64,000 nucleotides of DNA. It comes from Halictus rubicundus (lineage: Eukaryota > Arthropoda > Insecta > Hymenoptera > Halictidae). The stretch is from contig NW_027488925.1 of NCBI RefSeq assembly GCF_050948215.1, positions 145,326-209,325 on the forward strand. The letters run 5' to 3'. The notes under the pieces were generated by a model. The model did no database searches and had not been told where the DNA came from. It saw nothing but the letters and a program-made list of their open reading frames with translations. A program made the translations under genes and the position numbers. Shown here piece after piece: positions 27,012 to 39,095 of this stretch. How positions within the stretch are numbered: the stretch's first letter is position 1; every line of letters begins with the position of its first letter.

Positions 27012-28290
27012 ATGCTATCCTATCCTGTATCCTATCCAATCCTCCATCCTATCCTATTATCTATCCTATCCTATCCTCTATCCTATCCTATCCTCTATCC
27101 TATCCTATCCTCTATCCTATCCTATCCTCTATCCTATCCTATCCTCTATCCTATCCTATCCTCTATCCTATCCTATCCTCTATCCTATCCTATCCTCTAT
27201 CCTATCCTATCCTCTATCCTATCCTATCCTCTATCCTATCCTATCCTCTATCCTATCATATCCTCTACCATATCCTATCGTCTATCCTATCCTATCCTCT
27301 ATCCTATCAAATCCCCTATCCTATCCTCTGTCCTATCCTATCCTCTATCCTATCCTATCCTCTATCCTATCTTATCCTCTATCCTATCCTATCTTCTATG
27401 CTTTCCTATCCTCTATCCTATCCTCTGTCCAATCCTCTATCCTATCCTATCCTCTATCCTATCCTATCCTGTATCCTATCCTATCCTCTATCCTATCCTA
27501 TCCTCTATCCTATCCTATCCTCTATCCTATCCTATCGTCTATCCTATCCTATCCTCTATCCTATCAAATCCCCTATCCTATCCTCTGTCCTATCCTATCC
27601 TCTATCCTATCCTATCCTCTATCCTATCTTATCCTCTATCCTATCCTATCTTCTATGCTTTCCTATCCTCTATCCTATCCTCTGTCCAATCCTCTATCCT
27701 ATCCTATCCTCTATCCTATCCTATCCTGTATCCTATCCTATCCTCTATCCTATCCTATCCTCTATCCTATCCTATCCTCTATCCTATCCTATCCTCTATC
27801 CTATCCTATCCTCTATCCTATAAAATCCCCTATCCTATCCTCTGCCCTATCCTATCCTCTATCCTATCCTATCAGCCATCCTATCCTATCCTCTATCCTA
27901 TCCTATCCTCTATCCTATTCTACCCTCTATCCTATCCTCTATCCTATCGTATCCTCTATCCTATCCTATCCTCTATCCTACGCTATCCTCTATCCTATCT
28001 TATCCTCTGTCCTATCTAATCCTCTATCTTATCCTATCCTCTATCCTATCCTATCCTCTATCCTATCCTATCCCCTATCCTATCCTCTCTTCTATCCTAT
28101 TCTATCCTCTATCCTATCTAATCCCCTATCCTATCCTCTATCCTATCCTATCCTGTATCCTATCCAATCCTCTATCCTATCCTGTATCCTATCCAATCCT
28201 CTATCCTATCCTATCATCTATCCTCAATCCTATCCTTTCCTGTATCCAATCCTATCCTTAATCCTATCCTTTCCTGTATCCTATCCTATC
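27012..28290 (+). repeat. 2.1 kb sub-unit, second of pair, with internal 257-bp duplication
   Basis: It starts with the same marker. The ttctatgctttcc variant appears twice, with atg at 27398 and 27655, so 257 bp are tandemly repeated within it. The first variant lies 386 bp from the marker (three 17-bp units more than the 335-bp form). It ends after ccttaatcc (28256) where the family-1 order breaks. Confidence 0.75.
27061..27256 (+). repeat. Second pure 17-bp run (~196 bp)
   Basis: About 11.5 perfect units immediately after the gtatcctatccaatcctcc words, ending at a tcatatcctctacc variant. It explains why the downstream ttctatgctttcc variant is 51 bp further from the marker here than in the shortest copies. 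Confidence 0.88.
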
Positions 28291-29120
28291 CTCTATCCTC
28301 TATCCTATCCAATCCTCTATCCTATCCTATCCTCTATCCTATCCTCTATCCAATCCTCTATCCTATCCTCTATCCAATCCACTATCCTATCCTATCCTCT
28401 CTCCTATCCTATCCTTTCCTCTACCCTATCCTATCGTCTATCCTATCCTATCCTCTATCCTATCAAATCCCCTATCCTATCCTCTGTCCTATCCTATCCT
28501 CTATCCTATCCTATCCTCTATCCTATCAAATCCTCTGTCCTATCCTATCCTCTATCCTATCCTATCCTCTATCCTATCGTATCCTCTATCCTATCCTCTA
28601 TCCTACGCTATCCTCTATCCTATCCAATCCTCTATCCTATCCTATCCTCTATCCTATCCTATCATCTATCCTATCCTATCGTCTATCCTATCCTGTCCTC
28701 TATCCTATCCTATCCTCTATCCTATCCTATCCTCTATCCTATCCTATCCTCTATCCTATCCTATCCTCAATCCTATCCTTTCCTGTATCCTATCCTATCC
28801 TCTATCCTATCAAATCCTCTGTCCTATCCTATCCTCTATCGTATCCTATCCTCTATCCTATCCTATCCGCTATCCTATCCTATCCTCTATCCAATCATAT
28901 CCTCTATCCTATTCTATCCTCTATCCTATCCTCTATCCTATCGTATCCTCTATCCTATCCTATCCTCTATCCTACGCTATCCTCTATCCTATCCTATCCC
29001 TGATCCTATTCTATCCTCTATCCTATCCTATCTTCTATCCTATCCTATCCTCTATCCTATCAATTCCCCTATCCTATCCTATCCTGAATCGTATCCAATC
29101 CTCTATCCTATCCTGTATCC
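28290..29120 (+). repeat. Irregular junction between family 1 and family 2
   Basis: The regular order ends here. Short 7-7 runs (ctctatcctctatcc), ctctctcctatcc and a compact mixture of ctcaatcctatcctttcc, aaatcctctgtcc and ccctgatcc words follow. No unique DNA is present. The 3' edge is where the sequence begins to match 35.36 kb (offset 6232). Confidence 0.6.
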
Positions 29121-30370
29121 TATCCAATGATCTATCCTATCCTATCATCTATCCTATCCTACCCTCTATCCTATCCTATCCTCCATCCTATCCTATCCTC
29201 TATACTATCCTATCCTCTATCCTATCCTATCCTCTATCCTATCCTATCCTTTCCTGTATCATATCCAATCCTCTATCCTATCCTGTCCTCTATCCTATCC
29301 TATCCTCTATCCTATCCTATCCAATCCCGTATCCTATCCTCTATTCTATCCTATCCTGTATCCAATCCTATCATCAATCCTATCCATTCCTGTATCCTAT
29401 CCTATCCTCTATCCTATCAAATCCTCTGTCCTATCCTATCCTCTATCCTATCCTATCCTCTATCCTATCCTATCCTCTATCCTATCCTATCCTCTATCCT
29501 ATCCTATCCTCTATCCTATCCTATCTTCTATCATATAGTCTATCCTATCATATCCTCTATCCTATCCTATCCTCTATCCTATCCAATCCTCTATCCTATC
29601 CTATCCTCTATCCTATCCTATCCTCTATCCTATCCAATCCTCTATCCTATCCTATCCTCTATCCTATCCAATCCCCTATCCGATCCTCTATCCTATCCTA
29701 TCCTCTATCCTATCCTATCCTCAATCCTATCCTATCCTCTATCCTATCCTATCCTCTATCCTATTCTATACTCTATCCTATCCTATCCGCTATCCTATCC
29801 TATCCCATCCTCTATCATATCATATCCTCAATCCTATCCTATACTCCATCCTATCCTATCCTCTATCCTATTCTATCCTCTATCCTATCCTATCCTCTAT
29901 CCTATCCTATCCGCTATCGTATCCTATCCAGTATCATATCGTATCCTCTATCCTATCCCATCCTCTATCATATCATATCCTCAATCCTATTCTATCCTCT
30001 ACTACATCCTATCCTCTATAATATCGTATCCTCTATCGTCTCCTGTCCTCTATCCTATCCTATCCTCTATCCAATCCAATCCCCTATCCTATCCTCTATC
30101 CTATCCTATCCTCTATTCTATCCTATCCTCTTTCCTATCCAATCCCCCATCCTATCCTCTATCCGATCCTATCATCTATCCTATCCTATCCTCTGTCCTA
30201 TCCAATCCCCCATCCTATCCTCTATCCGATCCTATCCTCTATTATATCCTATCCTCTATCCTATCCTATCCTCCATCCTATCCTATCCTCTATCCTATCC
30301 TATCCTCTATCCTATCCTATCCTCTATCCTATCCTATCCTCTATCCTATCCTATCCTCTATCCTATCCTA

Positions 30371-30506
30371 ACCTCTATCATATTCTATCTTCTATCCTAT
30401 CGTATCCTCTATCCTATCCCATCCTCTATCCTATCCTAACCTCTATCATATTCTATCTTCTATCCTATCGTATCCTCTATCCTATCCTATCCTCTATCCT
30501 ATAATC
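30371..30506 (+). repeat. 68-bp tandem duplication (4 x 17 bp)
   Basis: The words acctctatcatattc, cttctatcctatcg and ctctatcctatccca occur as a 68-bp block starting at 30371 and restart at 30439. The sister copies at 33.76, 36.60, 40.81 and 48.35 kb carry a single block, so this is a gain in block X. Confidence 0.85.
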
Positions 30507-30605
30507 TATCCTCAATCCTATCCTCTATCGTATCCTATCCTCTATTATATCGTATCCTCTATCCTATCCTATCCTCTATAATATCGTATCCCTTATCATA
30601 TCCTA

Positions 30606-30626
30606 TCCTCTTGCCTTTAATATCAT
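30606..30626 (+). repeat. Family-2 landmark (cttgcctttaat), copy 1
   Basis: The most divergent word of family 2 (cctcttgcctttaatatc). It always follows tatcccttatcatatcc and precedes catctatcctatcctattc. Confidence 0.85.
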
Positions 30627-32050
30627 CTATCCTATCCTATTCTCTATCCTATCCTATCCTCTATCCTATTCCATCAACTATCCTATCCAATCCCCTATCC
30701 TATCCTCTATCCTATCCTCTATCCTATCCTATCCTCTATCGTATCCTATCCTCTATCCTATCCAATCCTATATCGTATCCTATCCTCTATCGTCTCCTGT
30801 CCTCTCTCCTATCCAATCTCCTATCCTATCCTCAATCCTATCCTATCCACTATCCTATCCTATCCAATCCTCTGTCCTATCCTCTATCCTATTCTCTATC
30901 CTAGCCTATCCTCTATCCTATTCTCTATCCTATCCTATCCTCTATCCTATCCTATCCTCTATCCTATACTCTATCGTATCCTATCCTCTATCGTATCCAA
31001 TCCTCTATACTATAATATCCCATATCCTATCCAATCCTCTATCCTATCCTCTATCCTATCCTCTATCCTATCCTTTCCTCTATCCTATCCTATCCTCTAT
31101 TCTATCCTATCCTCAATCCTATCGTATCCTCTATACTATTGTCTATCCTATCCTATCCTCTATCCTATTCTCTATCCTATCCTATCCTCTATCGTATCCT
31201 ATCCTCTATCCTATAATATCCCATATCCTATCCAATCCTCTATCCTATCCTCTATCCTATCCCCTATCCTATCCTATCCTCTATCCTATCCTATACTCTA
31301 TCCTATCCTATCCTCTATCCTATCCTATCCTCTATCCTATCCCATCCCCTATCCTATCCTCTATCGTCTCCTATCCTCTATCCTATCCAATCCCCTATCC
31401 GATTCTCTATCCTATCCTATCCTCTATCCTATCCTATCCTCTATAATATCGTATCCTCTATCCTGTCCTGTCCTCGATCCTATAATATCATCCATCCTAT
31501 CCTATTCTCTATCCTACCCTATCCTATCCTCTATCGTATCCAATCCCCTATCCTATCCCATATCCGATCCTATCCTCTATCCTATCCAATCCCCTATCCG
31601 ATCCTCTATCCTATCCTATCCTCTATCCTATCCTCTATCCTATCCTCTATCCTATACTCTATCCTCAATCCTATCCTCTATCCTATCATATCCTCTATCC
31701 TATCCTATCCGCTATCCTATCCTATCCTGTACCATATCGTATCCTCTATCCTATCCCATCCTCTATCATATCATATCCTCAATCCTATCCTATCCTCTAC
31801 CCTATCCTATCCTCTATCCAATCCTATCCTCTATTCTATCCAATACCCTATCCTATCCTCTATCCTATCCTATACTCTATTCCATCCCATCCTCTATCCT
31901 ATCCTATCCTATCCTCTAACCTATCCTATCCCCTATCCTATCCTATCCTCTATTCGATCCTATCCTCTATTCTATCCTATCCTCAATCCTATCCTATCCT
32001 CTATCCTATTGTCTATCCTATCCTATCCTCTATCCTATTCTCTATCCTAT

Positions 32051-35000
32051 CCTATCCTCTATCCTATCCTATCCGCTATCCTATCCTATCCTGTATCATA
32101 TCGTATCCTCTATCCTATCCCATCCTCTATCATATCATATCCTCAATCCTATCCTATCCTCTACCCTATCCTATCCTCTATCGTCTCCTGTCCTCTATCC
32201 TATCCTCTATTCGATCCTATCCTCCATCCTATCCTATTCTCTATAATATCGTATCCTCTATCCTATCCTGTCCTCTATCCTATCCTCTATAATATCGTAT
32301 CCTCTATCCTATCCAATCCTATATCCTATCCTATCCTCTATCGTCTCCTGTCCTCTCTCCTATCCAATCTCCTATCCTATCCTCAATCCTATCCTATCCA
32401 CTATCCTATCCTATCCAATCCTCTGTCCTATCCTCTATCCTATTCTCTATCCTATCCTATCCTGTATCCTATCCTATCCTCTATCCTATCCTATCCACAA
32501 TCCTATCCTATCCTCTATTCTATCCTATCGTCTATCATATCGTCTATCCTATCATATCCTCTATCCTATCCTATCCTCTATCCTATCCAATCCTCTATCC
32601 TATTCTATCCTCTATCCTATCCTATCCTCTATCCTATCCTATCCTCTATCCTATCCTATCCTCTATCCTATCCTATCCTCTATCCTATCCTATCCTCTAT
32701 CCTATCCTCTCCTCTATCCTATCCTATCTTCTATCCTATCCTATCCTCTATCCTATCAAATCCCCTATCCTATCCTCTATCCTATCCTATCCTCTGTCCT
32801 ATCTAATCCTCTATCCTATCGTATCCTCTATCCTACCCTATCCTCTATCCTATCCTATCCTCTATCCTATCCTATCCTCTATCCTATCCTATCCTCTATC
32901 CTATCCTATCTTCTATCATATAGTCTATCCTATCATATCCTCTATCCTATCCTATCCTCTATCCTATCCAATCCTCTATCCTATCCTATCCTCTATCCTA
33001 TCCTATCCTCTATCCTATCCAATCCTCTATCCTATCCTATCCTCTATCCTATCCAATCCCCTATCCGATCCTCTATCCTATCCTATCCTCTATCCTATCC
33101 TATCCTCAATCCTATCCTATCCTCTATCCTATCCTATCCTCTATCCTATTCTATACTCTATTCTATCCTATCCGCTATCCTATCCTATCCCATCCTCTAT
33201 CATATCATATCCTCAATCCTATCCTATACTCCATCCTATCCTATCCTCTATCCTATTCTATCCTCTATCCTATCCTATCCTCTATCCTATCCTATCCGCT
33301 ATCGTATCCTATCCAGTATCATATCGTATCCTCTATCCTATCCCATCCTCTATCATATCATATCCTCAATCCTATCCTATCCTCTACTATATCCTATCCT
33401 CTATAATATCGTATCCTCTATCGTCTCCTGTCCTCTATCCTATCCTATCCTCTATCCAATCCAATCCCCTATCCTATCCTCTATCCTATCCTATCCTCTA
33501 TCCTATCCTATCCTCTTTCCTATCCAATCCCCCATCCTATCCTCTATCCGATCCTATCATCTATCCTATCCTATCCTCTGTCCTATCCAATCCCCCATCC
33601 TATCCTCTATCCGATCCTATCCTCTATTATATCCTATCCTCTATCCTATCCTATCCTCCATCCTATCCTATCCTCTATCCTATCCTATCCTCTATCCTAT
33701 CCTATCCTCTATCCTATCCTATCCTCTATCCTATCCTATCCTCTATCCTATCCTAACCTCTATCATATTCTATCTTCTATCCTATCGTATCCTCTATCCT
33801 ATCCTATCCTCTATCCTATAATCTATCCTCAATCCTATCCTCTATCGTATCCTATCCTCTATAATATCGTATCCTCTATCCTATCCTATCCTCTATAATA
33901 TCGTATCCCTTATCATATCCTATCCTCTTGCCTTTAATATCATCTATCCTATCCTATTCTCTATCCTATCCTATCCTCTATCGTATTCCATCAACTATCC
34001 TATCCAATCCCCTATCCTATCCTCTATCCTATCCTATCCTCTATCCTATCCTATCCTCTATCGTATCCTATCCTCTATCCTATCCAATCCTATATCGTAT
34101 CCTATCCTCTATCGTCTCCTGTCCTCTCTCCTATCCAATCTCCTATCCTATCCTCAATCCTATCCTATCCACTATCCTATCCTATCCAATCCTCTGTCCT
34201 ATCCTCTATCCTATTCTCTATCCTAGCCTATCCTCTATCCTATTCTCTATCCTATCCTATCCTCTATCCTATCCTATCCTCTATCCTATACTCTATCGTA
34301 TCCTATCCTCTATCGTATCCAATCCTCTATACTATAATATCCCATATCCTATCCAATCCTCTATCCTATCCTCTATCCTATCCTCTATCCTATCCTTTCC
34401 TCTATCCTATCCTATCCTCTATTCTATCCTATCCTCAATCCTATCGTATCCTCTATACTATTGTCTATCCTATCCTATCCTCTATCCTATTCTCTATCCT
34501 ATCCTATCCTCTATCGTATCCTATCCTCTATCCTATAATATCCCATATCCTATCCAATCCTCTATCCTATCCTCTATCCTATCCCCTATCCTATCCTATC
34601 CTCTATCCTATCCTATACTCTATCCTATCCTATCCTCTATCCTATCCTATCCTCTATCCTATCCCATCCCCTATCCTATCCTCTATCGTCTCCTATCCTC
34701 TATCCTATCCAATCCCCTATCCGATTCTCTATCCTATCCTATCCTCTATCCTATCCTATCCTCTATAATATCGTATCCTCTATCCTGTCCTGTCCTCGAT
34801 CCTATAATATCATCCATCCTATCCTATTCTCTATCCTACCCTATCCTATCCTCTATCGTATCCAATCCCCTATCCTATCCCATATCCGATCCTATCCTCT
34901 ATCCTATCCAATCCCCTATCCGATCCTCTATCCTATCCTATCCTCTATCCTATCCTCTATCCTATCCTCTATCCTATACTCTATCCTCAATCCTATCCTC

Positions 35001-35350
35001 TATCCTATCATATCCTCTATCCTATCCTATCCGCTATCCTATCCCATCCTCTATCATATCATATCCTCAATCCTATCCTATCCTCTACCCTATCCTATCC
35101 TCTATCCAATCCTATCCTCTATTCTATCCAATACCCTATCCTATCCTCTATCCTATCCTATACTCTATTCCATCCCATCCTCTATCCTATCCTATCCTAT
35201 CCTCTAACCTATCCTATCCCCTATCCTATCCTATCCTCTATTCGATCCTATCCTCTATTCTATCCTATCCTCAATCCTATCCTATCCTCTATCCTATTGT
35301 CTATCCTATCCTATCCTCTATCCTATTCTCTATCCTATCCTATCCTCTAT
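32051..35350 (+). repeat. Family-2 block Y
   Basis: About 3.3 kb that recurs at 39.10-42.40 kb with a constant offset of 7051 bp, checked at six landmarks (32071, 32161, 32706, 33311, 33928, 35297). The second half also resembles block X, so X and Y are themselves diverged copies offset by about 3.3 kb. Confidence 0.85.
33923..33943 (+). repeat. Family-2 landmark, copy 2
   Basis: Same word, 3317 bp after copy 1. The downstream unit reads ctatcgtattccatc, shared with copy 4, where copies 1, 3 and 5 read ctatcctattccatc. Confidence 0.85.
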
Positions 35351-38225
35351 CCTATCCAATCCTCTATCCTATCCTATCATCTATCCTATCCTACCCTCTA
35401 TCCTATCCTATCCTCCATCCTATCCTATCCTCTATACTATCCTATCCTCTATCCTATCCTATCCTCTATCCTATCCTATCCTTTCCTGTATCATATCCAA
35501 TCCTCTATCCTATCCTGTCCTCTATCCTATCCTATCCTCTATCCTATCCTATCCAATCCCGTATCCTATCCTCTATTCTATCCTATCCTGTATCCAATCC
35601 TATCATCAATCCTATCCATTCCTGTATCCTATCCTATCCTCTATCCTATCAAATCCTCTGTCCTATCCTATCCTCTATCCTATCCTATCCTCTATCCTAT
35701 CCTATCCTCTTTCCTATCCTATCCTCTATCCTATCCTATCCTCTATCCTATCCTATCTTCTATCATATAGTCTATCCTATCATATCCTCTATCCTATCCT
35801 ATCCTCTATCCTATCCAATCCTCTATCCTATCCTATCCTCTATCCTATCCTATCCTCTATCCTATCCAATCCTCTATCCTATCCTATCCTCTATCCTATC
35901 CAATCCCCTATCCGATCCTCTATCCTATCCTATCCTCTATCCTATCCTATCCTCAATCCTATCCTATCCTCTATCCTATCCTATCCTCTATCCTATTCTA
36001 TACTCTATCCTATCCTATCCGCTATCCTATCCTATCCCATCCTCTATCATATCATATCCTCAATCCTATCCTATACTCCATCCTATCCTATCCTCTATCC
36101 TATTCTATCCTCTATCCTATCCTATCCTCTATCCTATCCTATCCGCTATCGTATCCTATCCAGTATCATATCGTATCCTCTATCCTATCCCATCCTCTAT
36201 CATATCATATCCTCAATCCTATTCTATCCTCTACTACATCCTATCCTCTATAATATCGTATCCTCTATCGTCTCCTGTCCTCTATCCTATCCTATCCTCT
36301 ATCCAATCCAATCCCCTATCCTATCCTCTATCCTATCCTATCCTCTATTCTATCCTATCCTCTTTCCTATCCAATCCCCCATCCTATCCTCTATCCGATC
36401 CTATCATCTATCCTATCCTATCCTCTGTCCTATCCAATCCCCCATCCTATCCTCTATCCGATCCTATCCTCTATTATATCCTATCCTCTATCCTATCCTA
36501 TCCTCCATCCTATCCTATCCTCTATCCTATCCTATCCTCTATCCTATCCTATCCTCTATCCTATCCTATCCTCTATCCTATCCTATCCTCTATCCTATCC
36601 TAACCTCTATCATATTCTATCTTCTATCCTATCGTATCCTCTATCCTATCCTATCCTCTATCCTATAATCTATCCTCAATCCTATCCTCTATCGTATCCT
36701 ATCCTCTATTATATCGTATCCTCTATCCTATCCTATCCTCTATAATATCGTATCCCTTATCATATCCTATCCTCTTGCCTTTAATATCATCTATCCTATC
36801 CTATTCTCTATCCTATCCTATCCTCTATCCTATTCCATCAACTATCCTATCCAATCCCCTATCCTATCCTCTATCCTATCCTCTATCCTATCCTATCCTC
36901 TATCGTATCCTATCCTCTATCCTATCCAATCCTATATCGTATCCTATCCTCTATCGTCTCCTGTCCTCTCTCCTATCCAATCTCCTATCCTATCCTCAAT
37001 CCTATCCTATCCACTATCCTATCCTATCCAATCCTCTGTCCTATCCTCTATCCTATTCTCTATCCTAGCCTATCCTCTATCCTATTCTCTATCCTATCCT
37101 ATCCTCTATCCTATCCTATCCTCTATCCTATACTCTATCGTATCCTATCCTCTATCGTATCCAATCCTCTATACTATAATATCCCATATCCTATCCAATC
37201 CTCTATCCTATCCTCTATCCTATCCTCTATCCTATCCTTTCCTCTATCCTATCCTATCCTCTATTCTATCCTATCCTCAATCCTATCGTATCCTCTATAC
37301 TATTGTCTATCCTATCCTATCCTCTATCCTATTCTCTATCCTATCCTATCCTCTATCGTATCCTATCCTCTATCCTATAATATCCCATATCCTATCCAAT
37401 CCTCTATCCTATCCTCTATCCTATCCCCTATCCTATCCTATCCTCTATCCTATCCTATACTCTATCCTATCCTATCCTCTATCCTATCCTATCCTCTATC
37501 CTATCCCATCCCCTATCCTATCCTCTATCGTCTCCTATCCTCTATCCTATCCAATCCCCTATCCGATTCTCTATCCTATCCTATCCTCTATCCTATCCTA
37601 TCCTCTATAATATCGTATCCTCTATCCTGTCCTGTCCTCGATCCTATAATATCATCCATCCTATCCTATTCTCTATCCTACCCTATCCTATCCTCTATCG
37701 TATCCAATCCCCTATCCTATCCCATATCCGATCCTATCCTCTATCCTATCCAATCCCCTATCCGATCCTCTATCCTATCCTATCCTCTATCCTATCCTCT
37801 ATCCTATCCTCTATCCTATACTCTATCCTCAATCCTATCCTCTATCCTATCATATCCTCTATCCTATCCTATCCGCTATCCTATCCTATCCTGTATCATA
37901 TCGTATCCTCTATCCTATCCCATCCTCTATCATATCATATCCTCAATCCTATCCTATCCTCTACCCTATCCTATCCTCTATCCAATCCTATCCTCTATTC
38001 TATCCAATACCCTATCCTATCCTCTATCCTATCCTATACTCTATTCCATCCCATCCTCTATCCTATCCTATCCTATCCTCTAACCTATCCTATCCCCTAT
38101 CCTATCCTATCCTCTATTCGATCCTATCCTCTATTCTATCCTATCCTCAATCCTATCCTATCCTCTATCCTATTGTCTATCCTATCCTATCCTCTATCCT
38201 ATTCTCTATCCTATCCTATCCTCTA
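35351..38225 (+). repeat. Family-2 block X' (copy of X)
   Basis: Aligns with 29.12-32.05 kb at offsets of 6232 and 6164 bp. It begins directly after a cctattgtctatcc motif (35294) and ends about 50 bp after another (38170). Confidence 0.8.
36770..36790 (+). repeat. Family-2 landmark, copy 3
   Basis: Same word, 6164 bp after copy 1, with the same downstream variants as copy 1. Confidence 0.85.
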
Positions 38226-39095
38226 TCCTATCCTATCCTCTATCCTATCCTATCCTCTATCCTATCCTATCCACAATCCTATCCTATCCTCTATCCTATC
38301 CTCTATCCTATCCTTTCCTCTATCCTATCCTATTCTCTATACTATCCCATCCTCTATCCTATCCTATCCTCTATCCAATCCTATCCTCTATCCTATCCTA
38401 TCCTCTATCGTCTCCTGTCCTCTATCCTATCCTCTATTCGATCATATCCTCCATCCTATCCTATTCTCTATAATATCGTATCCTCTATCCTATCCTGTCC
38501 TCTATCCTATCCTCTATAATATCGTATCCTCTATCCTATCCAATCCTATATCCTATCCTATCCTCTATCGTCTCCTGTCCTCTCTCCTATCCAATCTCCT
38601 ATCCTATCCTCAATCCTATCCTATCCACTATCCTATCCTATCCAATCCTCTGTCCTATCCTCTATCCTATTGTCTATCCTATCCTATCCTATCCTCTATC
38701 CTTTTCTATACTCTATCCTATCCTATACTCTATCCTATCCTATCCTCCATCCTATCCCATCCCCTATCCTATCCTCTATCGTCTCCTATCTTCTATCCTA
38801 TCCAATCCCCTATCCGATTCTCTATCCTATCCTATCCTCTATCCTATCCTATCCTCTATATTATCGTATCCTCTATCCTGTCCTGTCCTCGATCCTATAA
38901 TATCATCCATCCTATCCTATTCTCTATCCTACCCTATACTATCCTCTATCGTATCCAATCCCCTATCCTATCCCATATCCGATCCTATCCTCTATCCTAT
39001 CCAATCCCCTATCCGATCCTCTATCCTATCCTCTCCTCTATCCTATCTTCTATCCTATCCTCTATCCTATCCTCTATCCTCAATCCTATCCTCTA
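38226..39095 (+). repeat. Family-2 block Z
   Basis: About 0.85 kb starting with ctatcctatccacaatcc words and including cctttcctctatcc and ctatccttttctatactc. It recurs at 42.40-43.20 kb with an offset of exactly 4175 bp. At about 39.03 kb the two copies part. Confidence 0.8.

Larger units (their letters stand above)
23877..28290 (+). repeat. Family-1 super-unit copy 6, truncated (~4.4 kb)
   Basis: The unit starts at the last landmark (23877) and aligns with super-unit copy 3 at offsets of 14129, 14124 and 14090 bp. It holds two ~2.1 kb sub-units (markers at 24916 and 27012). No landmark closes it: near 28.29 kb the order breaks and short, irregular units follow. It includes the longest pure 17-bp runs I found in the window. 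Confidence 0.72.
1..29120 (+). repeat. Family-1 higher-order repeat domain
   Basis: This domain shares a set of variant units that recur in a fixed order: ttctatgctttcc, caattcccctatgc, aataccttctatcc, ctcaatcctatcctttcc, tacgctatcc and ccctgatcctattc. A divergent landmark beginning cattcctccataat occurs at 5721, 9748, 15317, 19462 and 23877 and divides the domain into units of about 4.0 to 5.8 kb. The start of the window matches the sequence that follows the landmark by about 120 bp (compare 5840 and 9896), so another landmark probably lies just upstream. Within the domain the copies differ by added or lost 17-bp units and a few substitutions. Confidence 0.85.
29121..32050 (+). repeat. Family-2 block X
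   Basis: About 2.9 kb that recurs at 35.36-38.22 kb. The offset is 6232 bp up to about 30.4 kb and 6164 bp after it. The 68-bp step equals four 17-bp units and is a local duplication here (acctctatcatattc at 30371 and 30439, once only at 36603). Confidence 0.8.

Noticed and set aside
24916..29130. 1,404-codon open frame and dozens of shorter ones on the + strand
   Set aside because: They are products of a stop-free 17-bp unit. The same residues appear in all three frames, starts depend on single variant bases, and no splice, promoter or codon-bias signal supports translation.
30575..30590. TATAAT words (ctataatatcg) resembling a bacterial -10 box, repeated through family 2
   Set aside because: They are recurring variants of the 17-bp unit with no -35 element at a meaningful distance and no gene; nothing else in the window suggests bacterial DNA.
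30606..30626. cttgcctttaat landmark as a tRNA or small RNA fragment
   Set aside because: It is about 20 bp within ordinary repeat units, with no complementary arms nearby (the strand is almost free of G), so no stem can form.
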